Origin: Chrysomallon squamiferum
Lineage: Eukaryota; Mollusca; Gastropoda; Neomphalida; Peltospiridae
Assembly: GCA_012295275.1 (NCBI GenBank)
Contig: CM022673.1
Coordinates: 24,805,761 to 24,869,760 of the forward strand
DNA: 64,000 nt
Direction of reading: 5' to 3'
Shown here: positions 1 to 13,300 of the stretch, one piece after another
Layout of the letters: each line of letters starts with the position of its first letter
Numbering within the stretch: position 1 is the first letter of the stretch
The notes under the pieces: model-generated
Told to the model about the DNA's origin: nothing
The model's input: only the letters and a program-made list of their open reading frames with translations
Databases searched by the model: none
Position numbers and translations under genes: made by a program

Positions 1-165
1 AGTAATTTTTGCAAAATTTAAAAGTGCATCATTTTAACCAAATTAATAATAACGTTATCACTGATCCTATAACTACATAAACCAACATAATTTATGTCAA
101 ATCACAGAAGTAACAAGCTTCAAAATGTCAGATCAATATTATTGATTTGCACTGACTAAACTGAT

Positions 166-318
166 TTAAAATATTTTCAACCTACACAAAACTACAACAC
201 CGCCGGACTCAAACATCAGACTGTCTTCTTTACATTTACTTTCCATAATGACACTGTATAGCGTGTCATTGTCCGGGGGAAGTTTATGAAAAATACGATA
301 ACCCTTTCCCATTGCCAT
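166..318 (-). CDS. Unidentified 50-codon ORF, possible first exon of a divergent gene
   Basis: On the minus strand, ATG at 318 opens a frame to TAA at 166. It begins MAMGKGYRIFHKLPPDND and continues TLYSVIMESK then CKEDSLMFESGGVVVLC. The stretch has more G+C and more balanced codons than its surroundings. Its start is about 790 bp from the TGFBRAP1 ATG, in head-to-head orientation. Possible donors are GGAAA|GTAAAT near 240 and TGTAG|GTTGAA near 181. I do not recognise the protein. It could be a chance ORF in promoter DNA. Confidence 0.3.
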   Translation of the reverse strand: MAMGKGYRIFHKLPPDNDTLYSVIMESKCKEDSLMFESGGVVVLCRLKIF

Positions 319-768
319 TTTGTCGTATGAAGCGGAAATCTTCTTGTCATCGCAGAGTTACCTTTCCATTATTTTACACCCACCAACCGCTAGGATAAAG
401 ATTACGATCGTTTACCGCAAAACCGTAACCGGTTGTTTATACTTTCTGTTTCATTTTCATGATTTCAGGACATGAACCATCTTACCAACCAAACAATTGT
501 TTTCATCAATAAGCAAAGTCTCGCTAAATTTTAGAAAATCAGATTATCAGGCTGTTTATAGAGAGAATTTCGTCGTAAAGTTTTATATTTATATTTAATC
601 ATATGACTTGAAGCATAATTTTACATTCACTAATTGTCCTGTATATGTTTCCTATCAGATAGTTAAAACACATCATCATCAAAAGTGGACAATTTATAAA
701 AATATAAACTGGTTTTATTGCATACATAAATTTGGTTAAGATAAAGATATCTTTATTTATGTTATTTT

Positions 769-774
769 ATCTAT

Positions 775-813
<39 letters not shown>

Positions 814-815
814 CC

Positions 816-862
<47 letters not shown>
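769..862. repeat. Compound microsatellite (CTAT)n-(TTA)n
   Basis: CTAT repeats run to about 812 and continue as TTA/ATT repeats to about 862, upstream of the TGFBRAP1 promoter. Confidence 0.95.
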
Positions 863-864
<2 letters not shown>

Positions 865-959
865 CTCATCATTTGTGGTGTGAGAGAATAATTTAATTGT
901 TCATAGGTTACAATAACACTACACACGAAAACAACCATAAAATAATTTATCACCCTTGA

Positions 960-1109
960 AGTGGGAGTTTCCACCCATAGAGGGAGTATGTTTCCAAGAT
1001 GGCGCAGCCCAGTGTAGAATTGCCGACATGAAAAGCCGAGTCCAGAAATGACTAGTGTTAGCATATTTTAAAAAGCGGTACTATCAGGAATTTGTCATTC
1101 TACATCAAA
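960..1109 (+). promoter_or_regulatory. Putative TGFBRAP1 core promoter / 5' UTR with a YY1-like site and two uORFs
   Basis: The sequence shows CCAAGATGGCGCAG at 994-1007, which contains AAGATGGCG, close to the YY1 element common at animal housekeeping promoters. The ATG inside it opens an 11-codon uORF (999-1031, MAQPSVELPT), and a second uORF spans 1028-1051. Whether these are transcribed depends on the start site, which is not visible. No TATA box is obvious. Confidence 0.4.
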
Positions 1110-1184
1110 ATGAGCGTGAAGGCATTTGAGTTAGTACCTGCTGTTGAGCATGTCAAACTTATGTCAGACAAAGCAAAAACACAG
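1110..1184 (+). CDS. TGFBRAP1: TGFBRAP1 coding exon 1
   Basis: Residues 1-25, starting at ATG in the context TCAAAATGAGC. The start is supported by the family N-terminus M-S-(I/V)-K-A-F-x-L-V. The donor is ACAG|GTAACG and the exon ends in phase 0. Confidence 0.93.
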
Positions 1185-3397
1185 GTAACGTCTCCGATTA
1201 GATCTCCTTAATTTGTTCAAAATGTCCAGTTTGCTGTCAAAGTAACATGTTTCTAAGTGCCAAACGCAAATGATTTTTTCTGTGTTAATGTGCATTCTAA
1301 CTGCACAAACATTATGAAGAATTAATACTGATTGGAAGAAACGGCGAATAAAACATTGGCATACAGACTGTTAAAAATAATAGTGTTTATGGATAATACA
1401 GATTTTGAGAATGAGATGTATTTTGACAATTTTTGTTAAATGACAGGAATACTTCTGTACCGTGTTCGCTTTTGTTTATTAGTAAAAGCATTATTTTTCT
1501 TCTAACTACAATAAATTAATTACTAATTACTAATATGTCTAATTTTAAAATAATTTAATTTATAAATGTACATGTTACATTGTTTTTATTGATTTGCTTT
1601 TTTTTTTCGATTAATGAAGAAAAACATCTTTATACTTTACAGTTGATAGCTTTTGGTTTTCTCAGTCATAGATTATAAAAGAGAAAAATAAGTTTATATA
1701 TATATATATATATATTACAATGCAGTTGAGACAATTTTGAAACTTTCTCAGAAAGTGTTTATTATAATGATTAATGTAAATTATGTTGCTCTCACTGTGT
1801 ATCACACTTTTGACAGATGTCAGTGATAGATATATTTTTAGCTCAAGTTTCTCATGAAGAATATATAAAAGTAATCAATTACAGGAAAATATTCAGTATC
1901 AAAAACAATTATTTATATACTAATTATCTATAAAATAAATTTTAAAATTAAAAAAAAATAATAATAAAATAAAATAAAATAAAACAAGCAGTGCTGTTCC
2001 TTCTTTTTTCTGAATGTTCATGTAAAGTCCAATATGATATATATCCAATATTTATTAGTGAAATAAAAATGCATGTGTTCATTAATATTTCATGTTTGCC
2101 TCATTTAAATTAATTATGATGTATACAGTGATTTAATTTTTTTTTTTTTTTTTTTTATCTATGATTATTTGATGTGTATTTTATAACAAATTATATTATA
2201 AAAAATATATGCAAAAATGTTTTTGTTTTTATTTTTGTCTTATTTACCAAAGATTGAATGCATTGATGTCTGTGGAAAAAATCTTTACATTGGAACAAAT
2301 GACTGGTATGTTTCTATATTTACTATTGCTTACAAAGAGTTGTAATCTGCATTGAATTAAACATAAGTTTAATTATCCTTTTTCAGTCATATATAATAAA
2401 TATAAATATATGCATTTACCATATTAGAAATTTCTTATTAATACATAAAATTTATTTTGTAAGTTAATGCTCAATGAATGAAATTTTCATTTTTGTGTTA
2501 AAATGTTTTGAAATTTTACAACCGTTTTTGAAGTTAATAATCTATGCAAAAATCTTTAATTTTGATTGTCTGTTGTAGTTTTGTAGTGCATTACAGCCTT
2601 GATGAAAGAACTGCATCCACTGGTGGACGAGTTTCCTTTCACAGTGAAAAACAGGGACACAAATATCTTGCAGTTGTAAGTACTGACATGTCCTGAGTGC
2701 TTTAATAACCTTTCTTGATGTCTAAACATTTCTTCCAGGTCGTAAAAATAAATTATATTCAGTTTTTTATTTATCATCACCATTTATTAAAGAGAAAAAA
2801 AAATAAAAAAAAAATACCATCAACTAACATATGAGAAAACCCTTTTCCAGTTCATCCCAACTTAACAGTGCCATTTTTTTTTTTTTTTTTTTTTATAAAT
2901 TCTTTATTTATGATAGATGTATTATTCTGTATAACTAACTGAAGATAGTTGAATTAAAACTGTACTTTATATTTTTATTTTTGTCAATGAATTTATAACT
3001 GCTCTTCATGTTGTTGGTTATTGTCAAGTTTTCAATAATCTTGAGGTTTTGGAATGTTCAGAATACGTGCATTTTACATTTTACCATTTTGACAAAATAA
3101 AAATGACTCAGACTTTAAAGCAGTTTTTTTCATTTGTTTCCACAGAAAAAGCCAATTGTACAAATAAAGGCAGCCTCAGCCCTGAACAGAATTCTTGTCC
3201 TGTGTGACAACACACTGACCTTGCTCAACATGTTTGACTTGGAGGTTTGTGCTTCCTCCTGTTTCATAACAACAAAATACTTCTTATCTTCAACACATCC
3301 ATATACATACAAATACATACTCACACATACAGTCTTACACACACACACACACACACACACCTTCATTAAGAATTAATTAATTTTGATTATATAATTA

Positions 3398-3428
<31 letters not shown>

Positions 3429-4274
3429 TATTACTACAGTTTCAGTTCAACAAAATGTTTAGATGTAAACACATATTAAGCTTTATTTTTCAGTATTATT
3501 TATGGAATTTTTGTCATATTTTTTTTATTATTATAATTTTTTTTTTTGTTATTATTTTTTTTTTTTTTTTTTTTTTAAATATTTTTTTTTTTTTTTTTTT
3601 TTTTTCAAAATTATTTAAAAAAATTATAATTTTTTTGGGTTTATTTGCTTTACAGCCCATTATGACTGGTGCAAAGATAAAGGGTGTGTCATATTTCTGC
3701 ATAAATGAGAACCCTCTGCGAACAAATCCATTTTGCATTGAGGTACAGATTTATTATTAGTTAAACTAAAACCTACTCTAGGTGAAGACACACTCTAACT
3801 ACAAATGATATGTATTATTTATAACATTGTTGCTTTTGATTTAATTGAAGTCATATTGTTTTAGATGTGTGTACCTGATCTATAAAAATAGCTTTGAAAA
3901 TCTTGTTAATTGATTTTATGAAAATAGATTAATACTGACTACCCAGTTATTCAGTGCCAGTTTATTATTATTTACAAGAATTTCCTTTTTATTTAATTTT
4001 TTCTGTTAATAAAATAAGTTGTTTAATCTTTATCAGTTATTCTAATGTATAATTGTTATGGAACAGTGCTGTTTTATAATTAAATTACACTGAATATTTA
4101 AACACAGATTTGCGTAGCTCTGAAAAAGAAACAGATTCAGATGTACACAGTCACTGAGGACAGGATAATACAGCTGCGAGATATCTCTGTGCCAGAGCCT
4201 GCTGTTGTTCTTGTAAGTAAATACATTTATTTTGTCCTATTTGAAATATCAGAAATAAATAGTCATAACAGTAC

Positions 4275-4344
<70 letters not shown>

Positions 4345-7300
4345 GTATGTATTATGTATACATATATATATATATATATATATTTATATGTATAAAATGA
4401 AAATTTAATAATATTTTTTTATCATTATTATCATTTATTTTTATATTTGTATAATGTTTGATTAAATTTGAGGAAAACAACAGTTTCTAACTGATTTTTG
4501 GAATGAATCTAAAATGTCTACTGACTCAAATGATAAACACATAGTATATTTGCTTTGTTTGGAAGTATATTAAAATTAACTTTGGCTAATCTTAAACAGT
4601 ATGAAAATCAGTAACTAAAACTACCATTGTAAAATAACAGTGTCAGTAATATCATAGACTAATAAGTGTTTCTGTCTGACAGAGTGTTGATGGTATAAAT
4701 GTGTGTGCAGCTCTACAGACTCAGTATTTGATGATCAACTCTGAAACAAATCAGACTCAAGATCTTTTCCCTTATGAAAGTGAACACATTAATCCTGTGA
4801 TAAAAAGAATTAACAAAGTAAGAAGTTTTTTAGTAATTTAGGCTTTCTGAGCTATGGTTTTGATTGGTTAAAGTATTTTGTTCAATACCTGTGTATTTGT
4901 TTACATAACTATACCTAAGATTGGTGTTTGTCCAGATATTGTTGATATGAAAGAGGTAGGATTTTTATTTGTTTGTTTATTTCAGAGTTTTCTTTAAGGG
5001 GGTTTAATCATTTTTATTCTGAAATAACATTTACTAAACTATCCTGTTTGTTTTCATAGAAAAAATCTTACTGATGTAAGATGATAATAATATTTAGTTT
5101 TTTAATCATTTAATTTTAAACATTTTGTATCATGTGGGTTATTCGTAATTATTGCAGGTGTGGGATTTCCACCAACTATTTTTTTAATTTTTATTCCAGG
5201 ATGAGTTTCTGCTCTCAGGTCCAAATTCTCTTGGCCTGTTCGTCATGTCAGAAGGAATTTCACAACGGCCTCCTGTGCAGTGGTCAGACAACATCATCAG
5301 CGTCACTTTTGTCCACCCCTACGTCATCGCCATGAATGACGAGTTTATCACAGTTCACAGGTCTGTCATCTTTCTTTCATTATAAATCTTTCTTAACTGT
5401 TCACCTTAATCATCAACAACAGCACAGAATTCTGTTGCTGTACTGACGCATTGTTTGGCAAAAGACTTACAATGTTGTTTACACATCTTTCTGTTGAGTT
5501 CTGTCTTCTTCCAACAGGTCTTTGTTTAGACAGTTTCCCTTCAGATGGTACCCACATGATAATAAACATATGCAAGTTATCTTGTATTCTACAGATGTGA
5601 CCTGCCATTTTCATCGTCTAACCGGTTCAATCCACATTTTGTTTAGCCAGTTTCCCTTCAAATGGTACCCACATGATAATAAACATATGCAAGTTATCTT
5701 GTATTCTACAGATGTGACCTGCCATTTTCATCTTCTAACCTGTTCAATCCACATCCATTACCCCACTATTTTTGCTTTCCCAGATGTTTGTTCAGCTTAA
5801 TACATTAAGTTGAAATAACATCACTTTATTTAGAATTTTATATATTAAGACAGGCTGTTTATAAAGTACATTAAGTGGAAATAATGTCACTTTATTCAGA
5901 ATTTTATATATGAAGACATACTGTTTATAAAGTACATTAAGTGGAAATAATGTCACTTTATTCAGAATTTTATATATGAAGACATACCGTTTATAAAGTA
6001 CATTAAGTGGAAATAATGTCTCTTTATTTAGAATTTTATTTATAAAGACATGCTGTTTATAAAAATGTATATTTGAAGACATGTTACATGCAAAACTGCA
6101 TGAGGAAATATCTTGTTAGATTCAGTTAAAATCTCATTTTTGTAATTATTATTTATTTATTTAATTAATTATTATTATATTTTATTTTAATTTATTTTTT
6201 GTATTTTTATATGCAGTATTTTGGATCAGCAGCAGAAACAAGCAATACCTTTCCAAGGTGGAGTTTACCTTGGCAGTTTTGATGGACACGTCTTTGTAGC
6301 GTCCTGTCGACAGATATATTGTCTTATTCCTGTGGCTTTTGAGAAGCAGGTGAATAAAATAGCTGGAAGAAAAAATAAATGCAGCATAACGAAACTGAAA
6401 ATCTTTAATTTCTTTTATTATTCTTATACTGAAATTACGTCAAAATGGAATGTAAATTGATGAGATCTTGAGACAATCCAACAGATTATTAAAAAATTAT
6501 TATGTGTTTTAAATTTATTTTAAATTATGATAACAATAACCTGCAAACACTACCATATTCAGTTACAATAACCTGCAAACACTACCATATTCAGTTACAA
6601 TAACTTGCAAACACTACCATATTCAGTTACAATAACCTGCAAACACTACCATATTCACTTACAATAACCTGCAAACACTACCATATTTATTTACAATAAC
6701 TTGCAAACACTACCATATTCATTGCAAACACTACCATATTCACTTACAATAACCTGCAAACACTACCATATTCACTTACAATAACCTGCAAACACTACCA
6801 TATTTATTTACAATAACCTGCAAACACTACTATATTTATTTACAATAACCTGCAAACACTACTATATTCATTTACAATAACCTGCAAACACTACCATATT
6901 TACTTACAATAACCTGCAAACACTACCATATTTATTTACAATAACTTGCAAACACTACCATATTCACTTACAATAACCTGCAAACACTACCATATTCAGT
7001 TACAATAACCTGCAAACACTACCATATTCACTTACAATAACTTGCAAACACTACCATATTTACTTACAATAACCTGCAAACACTACCATATTTACTTACA
7101 ATAACCTGCAAACACTACTATATATACTTACAATAACCTGCAAACACTACTATATTTGCTTACAATAACCTGCAAACATTACCATATTCACTTACAATAA
7201 TGTGCAAACACTACCATATTTGCTTACAATAACCTGCAAACACTACCATATTTACTTACAGTCACATCCAAACACTACCATATTCACTTACTATCTGAAA

Positions 7301-10300
7301 AAGACTGGTTAATTAGTTCTGTGTGTGTGATTTCAGTGTTATGTTTGCAGATCCAGGCTCTTCTCACGGACAAAAGGGTTTCTGAAGCTCTTGAGCTGGC
7401 TCGGAATGCTAACAAAACTGGAATGACTAGAGAAAGGTTTACAAAGGTACTCTCAGTCAACACTGAAAATAAACTGACAGAATTTCATTTTGTCAGTGAA
7501 GATATTAACTATAAGTGTACTTTTTATTAAAAAAATTAAAATTCAAATATGATGTTAATGTTCTTTTTTTTTTTAGGTTTTAATACAGTCGAAAAATTTG
7601 CTTTTGAAATGATTTTTACACTCGTGTGATTAATCTTATTTCATTTAAAACAATTAATATAGTTCAGAAATGAAAAATTGTTAATTTATCAACTGGAATT
7701 CTGATTATGTTTTAGGTATTTTTAACGAGATACAAACATTTTTAAGAAATATAATGTTCTTGTGACCCATTATTTCTTCATGTAGTTTTGATTCTATTTC
7801 AGATGTATCAGAGGATACAACAACAAGCTGGTTTTATTGAATTCACACAGCAGCATTTTGATGATGCAACAGAGCTGTTCAAAGAAGGCCAGGTAGACAT
7901 TCGTGAGGTAAAGTGGAACTGCTGGGCTTTTGTATTTTAGTTTACTTACATTTGTATTTATGCTAGTAAAATATTTGTTGGATGAATGTGTGTATGAACT
8001 GGTGGATGTATTGTGTGTATATTTGTCATGGCATATTCTTTTTCAATATATTCAGTGCATATTGTTATAAAGTTCAAGAATTTTAAAAATTATTTTATTT
8101 ATCTTTTTTAATATATATATTCATTTAAATCTTTGGTAATCAAAAAAAAAACCTTTTTGTTATTTAATGTTTGTTATTTTTCAGTGTTGTAAAAAACTTT
8201 AATTTAGTTTTGTTACAAAAAAATTAAAACAGTCAATGTTAAACTGAAACAAAATGTTTAGACAAATTTTTATGTATTTCAGGAGTTTGAATTTGTGATA
8301 TTTGTTTTTTTTTCAGATTGTTTGTTTATATCCTAATTTGATGCCCATTAGACAAATTTTAGATCATTTATTTCTACAATGGTTTGAATTTCTGATACAT
8401 TTTTTTTTTCAGATTGTTTGTTTATATCCTAATTTGATGCCCATTAGACAAATTTTACATCATGTTTTCTACAATGGTTTGAACCTCTGATACTGTTTTT
8501 TTCAGATTGTTTGTTTATATCCTAATTTGATGCCCTCCAGTGTGAACTTCATCCGGTCCATGCCCCCACTGCATGAAATAGCAGATATCAATCAGCTGAC
8601 ACAAGGAAATGAAGACAAGATTAAAGAATACAAATATTTTCTCAGATCTTACTTGGAAGAAATGAAAGGGACAAAGAATGCTACAGGATATAAACAAGTA
8701 ATTATCGTTTTACATTCATATGTATTTATTTTATTTTTATTTTTGTCACCCATCCACTTTTTATTGATATTTTTCAAACTGTTAATTTCAAAAATATTTT
8801 TTTCAGATTGTTAGAGATGTCCATATTATACTGAAAATGTGATGTTAATTTATCCAGATTGATTCCACAGTTGATGTGGTGTCACTACAAATTCAAATAG
8901 TTATAATGTTGTTAAAGTTTATATGAATTTGGGTTCTTTTTGTCCTCACAGATTATTGATGTTGCACTGTTAAAGCTCTATGCAGAAGTGAACTCACCAG
9001 AGTTAATTCCCCTGATTTCCGTGGACACTGGGTGTGAACTGAAAGACAGCGTGGAGTGTTTGGAACAGTATAAACGTTACCAGGCTCTGGCCTTGCTGTA
9101 CAAGTTCCATGGTGATTATGACAAAGCTCTTAATATATGGACTAGGCAAGTCATTTTTATATGGTGCTCCATATTATCAGTACAGACATTTAGCTCGAAG
9201 GAAACTTTCTATTATTTCAATATAAGTAATGTCATTTATTTTATATTAATATAGTCATTTAGCTCAAATGAAACTTTCTATTATTTCAATGAAAGTAATG
9301 TCATTTATTTTATATTAATATAGCCATTTAGCTCAAATGAAACTTTCCATTATTTCAATGAAAGTAATGTCATTTATTTTATATTAATATAGTCATTTAG
9401 CTCAAATGAAACTTTCCATTATTTCAATAGAAGTATTATTTATTTGTTTTATTTTAATATAGCTCTAATAAAAGGTTCAATTATTTCAGTAGATGTGAAA
9501 TAATTTGTTTTACATTAATGTAGTGATTTAGCTACAAAGTATATTGAATATATATTGGAATAATTTTAACTTGAGTATGCTGCTTTGGTTACTCTGTAAT
9601 TTGTTCTTTTAGACTTGTAGATGGGACGATTACAGACGAATGTTTTCCTGGTTTTAAATTTGTTGTGGAAGTTTTAGCAAAGTAAGAAAGCTTATTTTAA
9701 ATTAGTTTATACACTGATTCAGTGAGAAAGGTTGGAATGTGAATGTATTTATCATTCAGTATAAATAGTCTTATTCTGTTTGTTTTACGGCAATTCTTTT
9801 ATTTTTTTGATGGGTTTTGGTGTTGTTGTTTTATTTTTGAGATTTTGAAGATACAATTATTAAAATAACTAGATGAGTGTTTACAGAACAGAATTAAATT
9901 GTAATTGTCCATATTCTTTAGAACTGTTAGAAAAATTGTTGATCTATAAGCTTATTACTAAAAACATTGACAGTGTAATTTCACAGCTGGATGTATTCTC
10001 AAAATGTGGTGTTGCTATTACAGTCTGAATGACCATGAATTGGTGTGGAAGTACATTGACTGGGCCCTGGAGAAAGATGAGGAATTAGCTGTACAAGTAA
10101 GTTTTATTCTCTTTGTTATCTCAGTACTTTAAACAGATTTTAAAAATTAAATTATTATATCTGAACAAGAAATGAGATCAAACTCACCTGATTCAGCTGC
10201 TTCTGTCAGTTGGGATATCTTGCTGTCTTGTGACCAGTAAGTCTCTTATCAATTGTGAGACATGTGTTTTCCATTTCACTGGAAGATGTCTGTAAAGTTT

Positions 10301-13300
10301 GTTTGTCATCTGAGTCCCTCTTAGTGTTGTGTTCAGTTAAATGATGATTATTTTGTATTGTGGGTATACTATTTTTTGTTTTTTTGATGTTTTTGTGAAC
10401 GATTAATTCAAAAGTTTGGAAGGTTATTTTAAAGTTGTATTGAAATTCTGGTTATTGTGTATATACATATTTTAAAATCATATTTGTTAATGAGTTTTAG
10501 ATGACATTTATTCTTGATGTCATCATTATTATTATTGTTGTTGTTGTTATATTTGTTGATGCAGATTTTTACTGAGAGACCACAAAACGAAGTCCCCACT
10601 GAACGTCTGAGACCTGATGCTGTCATAGATTATCTTCATCGCTTTCCAAAGGCTGTCATCTTTTACCTTGAATACCTCGTTTTTCAGAAGAAGTTAGAAG
10701 TATGATTCTTACTGTACATATCATGCAATATGTATTTGTTACAGTGGGTGCAATACTTAAACTAAAACAGCTTGTTCCAGTCCAAAATTGAATATAGAAT
10801 AGAAATTAAAATAATTAAATAAAAAAATTTTTTTTAATAAAATGTATTCATTCTTTTTATTATTACAGTTAAGACTGACACATGTAAACAAATGAGTGTT
10901 GTGAATCATCAAAACCCAAGATTATTGTTAATGTTGTTTCTGCTGAAGTTGTTATCATTGTCATTGAAATTATAAACATCAGCAGCTACTACATTGTCAT
11001 TAAGATCTGTAGTGTCATCATCATTATTAATGTTGTTTCTGCTGTTATTATCATTATCATTATCATTGTCACTGTCACTGTCATTGACATCCTCAGCAGC
11101 AGCAGCATTGTCATCATCATCATCATTATTATTGTTTGCAGAAAGAAAAATACCACACTCACCTAGCTGTGTTGTACATGGACACAGTTCTGAGACTTAT
11201 GAAAACTAACAATGTGAAGAAAGAAGAAATTGACATTGCAAGGTATTTAATGAAGAATGGATGTGCTTCCTAAATTCAGTTCATTTTGACGTTCTTGCTA
11301 CTACTGTATTATGGTATAGTCCTGTTCTGTCACAGTTTAAATAATGTTCCTGTTTCTTTGTACAAACATGCTATGTGTTCACTCACTTGTGATCAAATGT
11401 TTCTGTAAGGGTCATAATATATTTTTTGATTATATAGAGTAATGTGTTATATTCTATTTTCACTGTTAATCTGATTGTTTTATTTCAAATCTCAGTAATG
11501 GTTACAGTAATTTGTGTTTTATTTTTTGTTTTTGTTACCGAGTAACATGTATTAAGTGGTTTTAATTCAGGTCAAAACTGAGGACGATGTTGCAGATGTC
11601 AAACCTGTTTAGAGTTCAGCTTATCCTAGGAAAAGCCAAAGAGACTGAAATGCATGCAGAATGTGCAATATTGTATGGAAAGGTAGTAACCAGAGGACTT
11701 TGTTTATTTTTGTAGGCAGTCTCATCATAATGTTTTAGTCAAATATCTATTTTAATTTATTTTTATTTTTATTTCCTTAAACTGATTTTCAGACTGATTT
11801 TTCAGTAGTACTGAAAGTCATTCAAACCAAACTGTAATAACAATTATTATGTGTTGGAAGTAACAACTGTTATTACCATTTAGTAAATAAGTATTCATTT
11901 TCCCCATTTTCTTTACACGAAAATGTCATTTTTAAATTTGAATCAGAGGAGTTGTTTCCCTTCAATCCAACACTTCACTGTTGTTAAAGGCTCAGGCTTA
12001 TGGTACATTGACAGTAAATGGAATGAAAGAAAATTTATTAAAACAAATGAAAAAGAAAACATATATTTTCACTTAACAATAAAGTCAATTTCTAAGAACA
12101 ACTCTATCCAGACATATGTTTTAACACGAGATCTGTTGACGTTATTATTGTTGTTATCTCTTTTATTAATTACATCCCTGAATAACAAATAGATAAAAGA
12201 AACAGAGGGCTAAACACAGTTAAGCTGTGTATATAGGACTAGCTTTAATTTACAGTTTTTATGTTTTTTTTCACCCAGCTTGAAGAACATGACAAAGCTT
12301 TACGTATACTGATTCACCGACTGAAGGATTTCGGTGCTGCTGAGAACTACTGTTTAGTGAACTCGGAGGGCAAAGATCCATCGTATCGCAAACGTCTTTT
12401 TCACATTCTTCTCAGTGTCTACCTCGACCCATCCTTTGAGTAAGTCTCACCTTCTTTAAACACAATTTAGATACATCAATAGTTAGCAATACCAGACGTC
12501 ACTGATGATTTAGATATATCAACAGTTAGCAATATCAGACGTCATACCAGACGCCACTGATGATTTAGATATATCAACAGTTAGCAATACCAGACGTCAC
12601 TGATGATTCAGATATATCAACGCAATACCAGACGTCACTGATGATTTAGATATATCAACAGTTAGCAATACCAGACGTCACTGATGATTTAGATATATCA
12701 ACAGTTAGCAATACCAGACGTCACTGATGATTTAGATATATCAACAGTTAGCAATACCAGACACCACTGATGTAATCAGCACACCTGTAAATTGCAGAAC
12801 TGTGGTTAAACAAGGACATATTTTAATAAACTTGTAGTTATTCATTGCATTGAATTGATGAGGGAGGCAAAATGTTATTTTTGTCATCAGTTTTTTCTGT
12901 TTCTTTGTTTGCCTGTTTCAGTCGAAAGGATACTTTGGTAGAACCGGCAATAGCGTTGTTGAACAGTAATGTAGCTGATTTTGACACCGTCAAAGTAAGA
13001 ATGATTTTAACAGCTTTTTTTATTAATTTGTTCTCTAATCATCATGATAAACTTGTACAAAATTGAAATATATTTCTCATTTTGATAACTGAAATGAGAA
13101 AATCTTTAAAAAATAACTGGTGATGTTTGTATCTTCAGAATATATTTTGGGGTTTTTTAATCATCATTCAAAAATATTATTAAATCTAATTAATTTTCTT
13201 CTAAATGTTAACAGTAAAAAATTATGATTCAACATTTCCTGTATAAAATGTAATTTTATGGTACTCATAAAAACTGTAAACCATTGTAAATCAATTATTA

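Noticed and set aside
5620-5640. GGTTCAATCC resembles a tRNA B box
   Set aside because: No A box, cloverleaf or terminator is present, and the sequence recurs in altered form in the neighbouring tandem copy.
5522-5800. Open frame with a 39-residue internal repeat in TGFBRAP1 intron 8
   Set aside because: It comes from a 117-bp tandem duplication whose period is divisible by three. The phases of exons 8 and 9 join perfectly without it.
5792-6082. Minus-strand 96-codon frame with repeated NVLYKQYVFIYKILNK units
   Set aside because: It is a by-product of the 66-bp tandem repeat inside an intron on the opposite strand to the gene, with no splice or start support.
12466-12775. CTGATGA in each 43-bp unit looks like fused D/C boxes of a C/D snoRNA array
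   Set aside because: The boxes overlap each other and there is no terminal stem or proper spacing between C and D, so it is a chance motif in a minisatellite.
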